Origin: Acidobacteriota bacterium
Lineage (GTDB): Bacteria; Acidobacteriota; Thermoanaerobaculia; Multivoradales; JAHZIX01
DNA length: 17,504 nt
Assembly: GCA_020439725.1 (NCBI GenBank)
Contig: JAGQSE010000007.1
Span: forward strand, 1 to 17,504
Direction of reading: 5' to 3'
Positions 7,729 through 14,439 of the stretch are shown here, one piece after another. The first letter of the stretch is position 1, and each line of letters starts with the position of its first letter. The notes below the pieces were generated by a model. The model searched no databases and was not told where the DNA came from. It worked only from the letters and a program-made list of their open reading frames with translations. Position numbers and translations under genes: made by a program.

Positions 7729-10580
7729 ACCCCTCGTATGGCCCGCCGTGGCGGTGGCTCGGGCGGCTCGCCGCCGGGGCGCTCGCGGTACTGGCGGGGG
7801 TCTCCCCGGTCTTGGCCGATGGGGTGGTGGCTGCCGCGTCAGGTTCCCCGGTCAAAGCCGCGCCGGTGGTGTCCTCCATCGAGCTCCGCGGCGATTTCCC
7901 GCCGTCGGTGGTCGGGGTGTTGCGACCGCTGGTGGTGATCGATGCCGGTCGTCCTCTCGATGACGAGGAGATGCGCCGGACGCTGCGCAACCTGCAGGCG
8001 AGTGGCCTCGTGGCCGAGGCGGCCGTCTATTCGCGCCCCGACCCTGACCGCTCCGGAGCGGTGGTGGCGATCGTCGCGCTGTGGCCCGAAGTCATCGCTC
8101 GCACCGTTCGGATCGAGGGCGAGCTCGGTCTCGACGCCTCGCGCCTCCGCTCGCGGGTCAGTCAGTGGGAGGGGGAGCCGCTGTCCGAGGACCAGCTGGT
8201 GCGCGGGGTCTACCGTCTCCAGCAGCTGTATCGCGACAACGGCTACTTCGCCGCCGACGTCCGGCTCCACGTCGACGAGGTGGCCGGCACGCACCAGGCC
8301 GACGTCGTCTATGGCGTCGACAGCGGACCCAGGACGCGGATCGGGTCGGTGGATTTTCGCGGCGATCTCGGCCCCTTCGACCCGCGCCAGCTGGCGGAGG
8401 CACTGGCGGTGGGTCCCGGGAAGGCCTACGACGCGCGGGCCCTCGAGGAAGACTCGGGCCGTCTGCGCCGCTGGATGGTCGGGCAGGACCACCGCGAAGC
8501 TCGGGTCGAGGGACCCGCCGAGACGCGGCGCGAGGACGAGGTAGACCTCGCGTACCAGGTCGAGGCGGGCCCCAGGGTCGAGGTCGAGATCCTCGGTGCC
8601 GAACGCAAGAAGCTCGAGGAGCGGGGGTTGTTGCCCTTCCTCGACGAGGACGGCTATGACCAGGCCCTGCTCGTTCGTTCTCGGGACCGCCTGCGGCGCT
8701 ACTACCAGCAGAAGGGGTACTACCAGGTACAGGTGGAGACCCAGGAAGAGCGGCGCGACGGCGTGCTCCACGCGGTGGTGGGGGTCGAGAAAGGGCCCGA
8801 GCTGGTGCTCCGCTCCCTTGACTTCACCGGCAACGAGTCCTTTGCCGACGACCGTCTCGCCGAGCTCATCGCCACGCGACCGCGTTCGCGGTTGGTACCG
8901 GGGAGTGGTCACCTGGTCGACGAGGTCCTCGAGGCGGATCTCGACAACCTGCGTTCCTTCTACGCCCTCCAGGGCTACTGGCAGGCGGAGGTCGGACCGC
9001 CGCAGGTGACGACCGACCTCGAGGCCCGGAGCCTCGGGCTGGTGATCCCGATCCACGAAGGACCGCGCCGCCGGGTCGGCAGCCTGGTCATCGATGGGGG
9101 CGGCGGTCTGCCCGAGGATGCGCTATCCGAAGGGCTGCCCCTCGAGGAGGGCGGTCCCTTCCATCCACGGCGGGTCGAGGACGCCGTCGAGCAGCTGCGC
9201 CTGGCCTACCAAGGCGCGGGCTTCGAGTGGGTCCAAATCTCGCCGGAGCTCCAATGGGACGACGAGACCCTGGTCGAGATCACGCTCCACGTGGTCGAAG
9301 GTCCGCGGATGCTCCTCGACCGCCTGGTGGTCCGTGGCAACCAGAAGACCCGGCCGGGGGTGCTGCGCCGTGCCGCGAACCTCGAGGTCGGCGAGCCGGT
9401 CAGCCGCCAGCGGCTGCTCGAGGTCGAGCGTGACCTGGCACGGCTGGGCATCTTCTCCCGGGTCGACGTCCGCCTGTCGGCGGGGGAGATCGGCGGCAAC
9501 GACCGCGACGTCGTGATCCAGGTGCGCGAAGGGCGCAGCCGGCGCGTCTCCTACGGTCTCGGGTATGACTCCGACGACGGCGTCCGCGGTCTGCTCGGCG
9601 TCAGCCACCGCAACCTCTTCGGTCGTGCCCTGACCCTGCAGGCGGACGCCCGGTTGAGCGAGCGCGACCAGCGTTATCGGCTGCTCCTGCAACAGCCCTT
9701 CGCCTTCGCCTGGGACATCCCCGTGACCTACTCGTTGTTCCGCTTCGACGAGAACCGCGAGAGCTTCGACCAGCTGAGCCGTGGCGTCCGGATCGAGGCC
9801 TTCCGCGTCCAGGGAGCTCGCCGGTTGGGGCTGGTGACGGATTTTCGCCGCATCCGGCTCGAGAACGTCGAGGGCTCCCTCGACCGGATCGAGCGCCAGG
9901 ATCGGGAGATCGAGATCACCAGCGTCATCCCCAGTCTGCTCGTCGACCATCGCGACGACCTCTTCGATCCGACCGAGGGCTGGAGCACTTCGGTGCTGCT
10001 GCAATACGCCTTTCCGGCGTTCTCGACCGACGCCCACTTCTTCAAGCTTTTCCTCCAGCAGACGCAGCAGATCCCCCTGGGCCGCGCCGGCGTGCTCGCG
10101 GCGAGCCTCCGTCTCGGCGCCATCGAGCCGGTGGGTGCCAAGCTCGCCGACGTTCCCCTGGCGGAGGGCGGCACCGACAACCCGGTGCCCATCGGTGAGC
10201 GTTTCTTCGCCGGCGGTCGCACCACCCACCGCGCCTTCGGCCGCGACCTCCTGGGGATCACCGGCGAGACGCGGATCGCGGATCTGGTCGGTGAGCGTAT
10301 CGACCTGTTGCCCGCCGGCGGCAACGGCCTGCTTCTCGCCAACCTCGAGTACCGATTTCCCCTCGTCGGCGCCCTCGGCGGCACCGTCTTCGCCGACGCC
10401 GGCAACGTCTGGCGCGACTGGCGCGACGTCGACCTCTCCCAGGTCCGCTACGGCCTCGGTCTCGGTCTGCGCTACGGCTCGCCCATCGGCCCCATCCGCC
10501 TCGAAGTCGGCTTCAACCTCGATCCCCAACCCGGTGAAAGCTCGAGCGAGTTCCACCTGACGTTCGGCAATCCGTTCTGA
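7710..10580 (+). CDS. Omp85-superfamily outer-membrane assembly protein (BamA/TamA-like) with seven POTRA repeats
   Basis: About 956 aa. A signal peptide with hydrophobic core LAAGALAVLAG ends near SPVLA-DG. I count seven POTRA-like repeats starting near residues 54, 130, 211, 290, 365, 456 and 536, each opening with a beta strand such as VSSIELRG, ARTVRIEG, IGSVDFRG, LRSLDFTGNE, VGSLVIDG or LDRLVVRGNQKT and containing a YxxxGYxxA helix-strand turn. The Omp85 beta-barrel runs from about residue 609 (RVSYGLGYDSDDG) to a C-terminal FHLTFGNPF, a typical Omp85-type beta-signal ending in Phe. E. coli BamA has five POTRAs and TamA three. Overlap with tamB suggests a Tam-like partner, but a BamA role cannot be excluded. 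The start could be GTG 7710 or TTG 7725 (TTGA overlap with the tamB stop). Confidence 0.9.
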   Translation: MGSALLNPSYGPPWRWLGRLAAGALAVLAGVSPVLADGVVAAASGSPVKAAPVVSSIELRGDFPPSVVGVLRPLVVIDAGRPLDDEEMRRTLRNLQASGLVAEAAVYSRPDPDRSGAVVAIVALWPEVIARTVRIEGELGLDASRLRSRVSQWEGEPLSEDQLVRGVYRLQQLYRDNGYFAADVRLHVDEVAGTHQADVVYGVDSGPRTRIGSVDFRGDLGPFDPRQLAEALAVGPGKAYDARALEEDSGRLRRWMVGQDHREARVEGPAETRREDEVDLAYQVEAGPRVEVEILGAERKKLEERGLLPFLDEDGYDQALLVRSRDRLRRYYQQKGYYQVQVETQEERRDGVLHAVVGVEKGPELVLRSLDFTGNESFADDRLAELIATRPRSRLVPGSGHLVDEVLEADLDNLRSFYALQGYWQAEVGPPQVTTDLEARSLGLVIPIHEGPRRRVGSLVIDGGGGLPEDALSEGLPLEEGGPFHPRRVEDAVEQLRLAYQGAGFEWVQISPELQWDDETLVEITLHVVEGPRMLLDRLVVRGNQKTRPGVLRRAANLEVGEPVSRQRLLEVERDLARLGIFSRVDVRLSAGEIGGNDRDVVIQVREGRSRRVSYGLGYDSDDGVRGLLGVSHRNLFGRALTLQADARLSERDQRYRLLLQQPFAFAWDIPVTYSLFRFDENRESFDQLSRGVRIEAFRVQGARRLGLVTDFRRIRLENVEGSLDRIERQDREIEITSVIPSLLVDHRDDLFDPTEGWSTSVLLQYAFPAFSTDAHFFKLFLQQTQQIPLGRAGVLAASLRLGAIEPVGAKLADVPLAEGGTDNPVPIGERFFAGGRTTHRAFGRDLLGITGETRIADLVGERIDLLPAGGNGLLLANLEYRFPLVGALGGTVFADAGNVWRDWRDVDLSQVRYGLGLGLRYGSPIGPIRLEVGFNLDPQPGESSSEFHLTFGNPF

Positions 10581-10749
10581 GGCCGCGGGTTCGGCGCCGG
10601 CGCCCTGCCGAGGTCCTCGAGGCTGGTTTGACCCTCGATTCCGGCCGGCGGTAGACTGCGGGGGCGGTCGGGAAGGCCGCTGCCAACCGGGCGGTGGCCA
10701 CCGCCTGTTACGATCTCCAAGCCCCACCGACCGTCGAGGAAGGCCTAGC
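10581..10749 (+). other. Intergenic leader between the Omp85 gene and ribB
   Basis: 169 bases without a gene. It holds a perfect 12-base palindrome GGCGCCGGCGCC at 10593-10604, a 6-bp hairpin (TCGAGG at 10617-10622 with CCTCGA at 10633-10638) lacking a T-run, a likely sigma-70-type promoter (separate entry), and a strong ribosome-binding site GAGGAAGG at 10736-10743, six bases before the ribB ATG. Because ribB is a classic FMN-riboswitch target I looked for that element. Only a CCGGCGGTA fragment matches, and the rest of the conserved RFN core is missing. Confidence 0.6.
10628..10657 (+). promoter_or_regulatory. Candidate sigma-70-type promoter upstream of ribB
   Basis: TTGACC (10628-10633, five of six to TTGACA) and TAGACT (10652-10657, four of six to TATAAT) are separated by 18 bases. 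Initiation would fall near 10664 and give a leader of about 85 bases to the ribB ATG. The -35 box overlaps the right arm of a small inverted repeat. The assignment is by consensus only, and promoters of this lineage may differ. Confidence 0.4.
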
Positions 10750-11865
10750 ATGGACCCTGAAGCCCCGTTTGCCCCGATCGAGGAAGCCATCGAGGAGTGC
10801 CGTCGGGGCAAGATGGTCATCATCTGCGACGACGAGGATCGCGAGAACGAGGGCGACCTGTGCATCGCCGCCCAGCACATCACGCCCGAGGCCATCAACT
10901 TCATGGCCAAGTTCGGGCGTGGGTTGATCTGCCTGGCGATGACCCAGGAGCGCTGCGACGAGCTCGAGCTGCCGCTCATGGTCGAGCGCAACACCTCGCC
11001 CTTCGAGACCGCGTTCACCGTGTCGATCGAGGCCCGGGGCAAGATCAGCACCGGGATTTCCGCCGCCGACCGCACGGCGACGATCCGCACCGCCATCGAT
11101 CCCAAGACTCGACCCGAAGACCTGCTTCGGCCGGGGCACGTCTTCCCGCTTCGGGCCCACACCGGCGGGGTCTTGAAGCGCGCCGGCCAGACCGAGGCGT
11201 CGGTGGACCTGGCGTCGATGGCCGGGCTCATGCCAGCGGCGGTGATCTGCGAGATCATGAACGACGACGGCACCATGGCACGCATGCCCGACCTCATGTC
11301 CTTCGGCGAGCGTCACGGCCTCAAGATCGGCACCATCGAGGATCTGATCGCCTATCGTCTCAAGAATGATACGATCGTGCGCCGCGTCGCGTGCAAGCCG
11401 GTCACCAGTAATTACGGCGGCGACTTCGATCTGTGCGTCTATGAGACGACAGTGGAGCCCGGCGAGCACATTGCACTCGTCAAGGGCGACGTGGCGAGCG
11501 GAGAGCCGGTTCTCGTGCGCGTGCATGCAGTCGATCCGATGATGGACTTGGTCGGCGTCGGTTACGCGTCGGGCTCTGGTCTCATCGAGAAGGCGATGCG
11601 CGCGATCGATGCTGAAGGGGCCGGTGTGATCGTCGTGCTGCGCGACCTCAATCCGAAATCGTTTTCCGAGCGGCTGCATGACAGCCCGCGGCGACCGACC
11701 CGGGGGCGCAGCGACCGCCCACAGGTCGAGATAGGCTTTGGTTCGCAGATCCTGCGTGATCTCGGCGTTACCGATATGGTCTTGCTCACCAACTCGCCCG
11801 AGCATAAGTACGTCGGCCTCGAGGCGTTCGGTTTGAAGATCGTCGGCACGCGCAAGATCGGGTGA
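10750..11865 (+). CDS. ribB: 3,4-dihydroxy-2-butanone 4-phosphate synthase with degenerate GTP cyclohydrolase II-like C-terminus (hybrid gene)
   Basis: A 371-aa protein. Residues 1-205 are a full DHBP synthase domain, which makes the four-carbon riboflavin precursor from ribulose 5-phosphate. DDEDRENEGD (from residue 27) is the acidic metal/substrate motif; GISAADR, PGHVFPL, GQTEASVDL and EIMNDDGTMAR follow. Residues about 206-371 resemble RibA, but the zinc/GTP signature is absent: after LVRVH (to residue 259) the sequence reads AVDPMMDLVG instead of the CLTGD...RCDCG motif. It is therefore probably not a cyclohydrolase, as in many alphaproteobacterial RibB proteins. Codon use changes around residue 198 (by hand count 17 of 197 codons end in A/T before base 11341, 39 of 174 after), so the frame seems to join two sources. 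The ribosome-binding site GAGGAAGG supports the ATG. Confidence 0.88.
   Translation: MDPEAPFAPIEEAIEECRRGKMVIICDDEDRENEGDLCIAAQHITPEAINFMAKFGRGLICLAMTQERCDELELPLMVERNTSPFETAFTVSIEARGKISTGISAADRTATIRTAIDPKTRPEDLLRPGHVFPLRAHTGGVLKRAGQTEASVDLASMAGLMPAAVICEIMNDDGTMARMPDLMSFGERHGLKIGTIEDLIAYRLKNDTIVRRVACKPVTSNYGGDFDLCVYETTVEPGEHIALVKGDVASGEPVLVRVHAVDPMMDLVGVGYASGSGLIEKAMRAIDAEGAGVIVVLRDLNPKSFSERLHDSPRRPTRGRSDRPQVEIGFGSQILRDLGVTDMVLLTNSPEHKYVGLEAFGLKIVGTRKIG
11310..11400. other. Probable junction of two genomic backgrounds (assembly chimera or recombination) inside ribB
   Basis: Third codon positions shift from about 91% G/C to about 78% G/C near 11341, and the character of the neighbouring genes changes from a GC-rich diderm of uncertain phylum to an alphaproteobacterial ribB-ribH-nusB-thiL order. 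The shift falls beside the stretch encoding KIGTIEDLIAYR, which is nearly invariant among RibB proteins and therefore a place where unrelated genomes can share DNA sequence. The reading frame is preserved. The exact base cannot be fixed from one sequence. Confidence 0.6.
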
Positions 11866-11870
11866 GGGAC

Positions 11871-12386
11871 ATGGTGCAGGTGAGATCCAAATCGGTTGGA
11901 GCAGACGCGGCCGGAGACGGACGTTTTGAGGGAACACGCATTCTCATCATCGAGGCGCGCTTTTATGAGCATATCGCCGATGCGCTCGTTGCTGGAGCCG
12001 TTGCCGAGATCGAAGCAATGGGTGCCGCTTATGAGCGTATCGTCGTACCCGGAGCGCTGGAAATACCGCAGGTTCTGGTCGCCGCCGTCGCCGCTGGCCG
12101 CTTCGATGAAGGAGCGGCGGACTATGACGGTGTGGTGGCGCTCGGCTGTGTCATTCGCGGTGAGACCTCGCACTATGATATCGTCGTCAACAATGCCAAT
12201 CACTGGCTGATGGACGTTGCGATCGGCCAGGCGATCCCCGTCGGTAATGGCATCCTGACGGTCGATACCGAGGCGCAGGCGATGGCGCGCGCGGAGGGCG
12301 GGCGCGCCGGCAAGGGCGGCGACGCGGCGCGCGCATGCTTTGCCCTGATTGATGCGGCGCGCCGGTTTCAGGGCGAAGACGCATGA
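11871..12386 (+). CDS. ribH: 6,7-dimethyl-8-ribityllumazine synthase
   Basis: 171 aa. This cytosolic enzyme condenses the RibB product with 5-amino-6-ribitylaminouracil in the penultimate riboflavin step and usually forms pentamers or 60-mer shells. Seen motifs are IIEARFYEHIADALVAGA (substrate-binding aromatic region), VPGALEIPQVL, and LGCVIRGETSHYDIVVNNA with the catalytic His at residue 101, then VGNGILTVDTEAQAMAR. The N-terminal extension before RILIIEARFY is somewhat longer than in compact RibH proteins. ATG 11871 follows GGGTGAGG; a GTG at 11862, overlapping the ribB stop, is a possible alternative. The stop overlaps nusB by four bases. Codon use is that of the right-hand background. 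Confidence 0.95.
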   Translation: MVQVRSKSVGADAAGDGRFEGTRILIIEARFYEHIADALVAGAVAEIEAMGAAYERIVVPGALEIPQVLVAAVAAGRFDEGAADYDGVVALGCVIRGETSHYDIVVNNANHWLMDVAIGQAIPVGNGILTVDTEAQAMARAEGGRAGKGGDAARACFALIDAARRFQGEDA

Positions 12387-12886
12387 CGATGCGGACAAAA
12401 AGCAGTGCGGGTCGTGGGGCGCGCTCGATGGCGCGCATAGCCGCCGTGCAGGCACTCTACCAAATGGACATGGCCGGAACCGATCTCAACGACGTCATCC
12501 GCGAGTTCGAGACGGAGCGGTTTGCGGCGACGGAGGAGGCGGCCGGCGCGAGCGAGACCGACGCGCAGTTTTTTGCCGACATCCTGCGCGGTGTCCTGCG
12601 CCGCCAGCGCGACATCGACCCTGCGGTCGACGAGCAGTTGGCCGTCGGCTGGCGCCTCGTGCGCGTCGATTCGATCCTGCGAGCCATACTGCGCGCGGGC
12701 GCCTTCGAGCTGTTGGAGCGCCGCGACGTGCCTGCACGCGTGGTGATCAACGAGTACATCGAAGTCGCGCACGCGTTCTTCGACGACGAGGAGCCGAAGG
12801 TGGTCAACGGCGTGCTCGACCGCCTGGCGCGCCGCCTGCGGCCGAAGGAATTCGAGCCGAAACCGGCTGATGCGGCGGACGGCTGA
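12383..12886 (+). CDS. nusB: Transcription antitermination factor NusB
   Basis: 167 aa, all-helical RNA-binding protein that with NusE (S10) binds boxA in rRNA leaders. Family features are RSMARIAAVQALYQMDMAG (the typical ARxxAxQxLYQ start, here after a short basic tail), FFADILRGVLRRQRDID, the block RVDSILRAILRAGAFELL, and PARVVINEYIEVAHAFFDDEEPKVVNGVLDRLARRLRP. The C-terminal tail (FEPKPADAADG) is poorly conserved in general. Its ATG overlaps the ribH stop as ATGA, so the two are probably translated in a coupled way. The ribH-nusB order is widespread in bacteria. Confidence 0.95.
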   Translation: MTMRTKSSAGRGARSMARIAAVQALYQMDMAGTDLNDVIREFETERFAATEEAAGASETDAQFFADILRGVLRRQRDIDPAVDEQLAVGWRLVRVDSILRAILRAGAFELLERRDVPARVVINEYIEVAHAFFDDEEPKVVNGVLDRLARRLRPKEFEPKPADAADG

Positions 12887-12926
12887 ATGAGCACCTCCAC
12901 AGGGCATCTTTTTTTGGTGAGCCCCC

Positions 12927-13967
12927 ATGAGCCCCGACGAGACGAGCGGTAATCGGGGGACGGCAAGCCCCGCTGCGTCCGGCGACGAGCGGCTGCACGG
13001 CGAGGCGGCGATCATCGCGTTCCTGGTGCCGTTGACCGCGGGTGATGCCGGTGCTGCGGGTCTTGCCGACGACTGTGCCGTGCTGACGCCTGAGCCCGGC
13101 ACCGAGCTTGCGTTGACGACCGACAGTCTGATCGAGGGGGTGCATTTCTTTCCCGGTGAGGTGCCTTCGTTCAAGGCGCTCGCCGTCAATGTTTCGGATC
13201 TTCTCGCCAGCGGTGCTACGCCTTACCGTTACCTTCTGAACCTCGCATTGCCCGAGCCGCCGACCACGAGCTTCATGCGGCAGTTCACGGCCGGTCTGGC
13301 GGCGGCACAAGCGGAATTCGGCTGTTGTCTCGTCGGCGGCGACACAGATCGCACGCCCGGTCCGTTCACGATCACCATCACTGCCATTGGGAAGTTGCCG
13401 GCAGGCAAGGCGGTGCGCCGCTCAACTGCCCGGGCCGGCGACCTCGTCGTCGTCACCGGCACGATCGGTGATGCCGGCCTCGGATTGCTTTTGCGTCGTG
13501 AGCTGTCGCGGTCGCTTGCCACGCGTCTGACCGAGGAGCACCGCAGCTTCCTCGTTGCGCGGCATCAGCGGCCGTGCCCGAACGTGGCGACCGCCGAACT
13601 CGTTCGCCGCTACGCCAGCGCAGCGATGGATATCTCCGACGGTCTTGCCAAGGACCTGCGCCGGCTCGCTCGCGCATCCGGTGTCGGTGCAGATGTCGAC
13701 ATGTCTCGTGTTCCCCTATCGGCTGCCGCTGCATCCTTTTGCGCCGATGCCGGCGTCTCCCGCCAACGGCTGATCACGGCGGGCGAGGACTACGAGCTTG
13801 CGATGGCTGTGCCTCCGGAACGGTGGCTTGCCTTGCAAAGCTCCGCTGGTGGGCTCGGCATTGCGGTCACGGCCATCGGCACCATCACGCAAGGGTCCGA
13901 GGTCGTCTGGCGCGACGCCGAGGGAAGGCGGCTGCCGCTTGACAGCGAGGGGTGGGATCATTTCTGA
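12927..13967 (+). CDS. thiL: Thiamine-phosphate kinase
   Basis: 346 aa. ThiL phosphorylates thiamine monophosphate to thiamine pyrophosphate with ATP and belongs to the PurM/ThiL fold. Motifs in order: GLADDCAVL with the metal-binding Asp pair (D48-D49), TTDSLIEGVHFFPGE, KALAVNVSDLLASGATP, CCLVGGDTDRTPGPFTIT, TGTIGDAGLGL, AMDISDGLAKDLRRLA, and TAGEDYELAMAVP. Length is normal, with about 20 non-conserved N-terminal residues. GGTGAG at 12916-12921, five bases before the ATG, is the ribosome-binding site. A run of seven T lies directly before it (12909-12915), in the 40-base gap after nusB. The nusB-thiL order is common in Alphaproteobacteria and other proteobacteria, and the gene is presumably cotranscribed with ribH-nusB. 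Confidence 0.95.
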   Translation: MSPDETSGNRGTASPAASGDERLHGEAAIIAFLVPLTAGDAGAAGLADDCAVLTPEPGTELALTTDSLIEGVHFFPGEVPSFKALAVNVSDLLASGATPYRYLLNLALPEPPTTSFMRQFTAGLAAAQAEFGCCLVGGDTDRTPGPFTITITAIGKLPAGKAVRRSTARAGDLVVVTGTIGDAGLGLLLRRELSRSLATRLTEEHRSFLVARHQRPCPNVATAELVRRYASAAMDISDGLAKDLRRLARASGVGADVDMSRVPLSAAAASFCADAGVSRQRLITAGEDYELAMAVPPERWLALQSSAGGLGIAVTAIGTITQGSEVVWRDAEGRRLPLDSEGWDHF

Positions 13968-14439
13968 GTGTCGATCAGCGGCAGCGCTGCCGTCGGGCTC
14001 GGCGGGAGGGCTGGGCAGTCGGGTCATGAGGTTGACGGCGCCGGCTGCGCTTTGCTGGCAACACTCATGTTGCAATGCAGCAATGCGCACGGATATTTGA
14101 GCGGAATGGGCTGGCGGCGGGTCTAGCGGCCGTGTCTTTCTTTGGCCATATCCATTGGGCCTAAACAATTATCGCAGCTGGTGAATCGCAAAATCGCCGT
14201 CGACAGTCCAAGATTGTGGCGCTCATTGCCTGGTGCCGGCAGTCGCCATCGGGCCCGTGGTGGGAGTACCTTGAGCCAATGTGGACCGCGACGGGCCGCG
14301 TCGCAGATGGGTGCGTGATTGATGGCATCGATGGTTCCGGGCCTTGAGCGGCACCGGCGAGGTCGGCCGCTATAGGGCTCACAAGGCTCGGTGTCGCTAA
14401 CGGAAGATGCAAGCAACGGGATTGTTGAGGGTGATGCGG
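13968..14439 (+). other. Gene-free region between thiL and the L,D-transpeptidase
   Basis: About 470 bases with no convincing gene. A 14-base perfect palindrome CGGCAGCGCTGCCG occurs at 13979-13992, twelve bases after the thiL stop, and a 6-bp/4-base-loop hairpin (GCAACA at 14058-14063 with TGTTGC at 14068-14073) follows; neither has a T-run. A TTGAGC (14344-14349) and a TATAGG (14371-14376) resemble promoter boxes, but the 21-base spacing is too long. Short open frames here lack ribosome-binding sites and domain features. Confidence 0.5.

Noticed and set aside
10581..10749. FMN (RFN) riboswitch upstream of ribB
   Set aside because: Only a CCGGCGGTA-like fragment at 10643-10652 resembles the RFN core. 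The AGGG...GGTGAAATTCC start and the second conserved half are missing, and the fragment overlaps a better promoter reading.
9123..11297. 724-codon open frame on the reverse strand opposite the Omp85 and ribB genes
   Set aside because: Composition is that of antisense to GC-rich coding DNA. It crosses two well-supported genes and shows no domain motif.
13979..13992. 14-base palindrome after thiL as a terminator
   Set aside because: As a hairpin it gives only five pairs with a four-base loop and there is no T-run; kept only as a note on the gene-free region.
14344..14376. TTGAGC...TATAGG promoter before the L,D-transpeptidase gene
   Set aside because: The 21-base spacing is outside the usual 16-18 range and no better -35 box is present.
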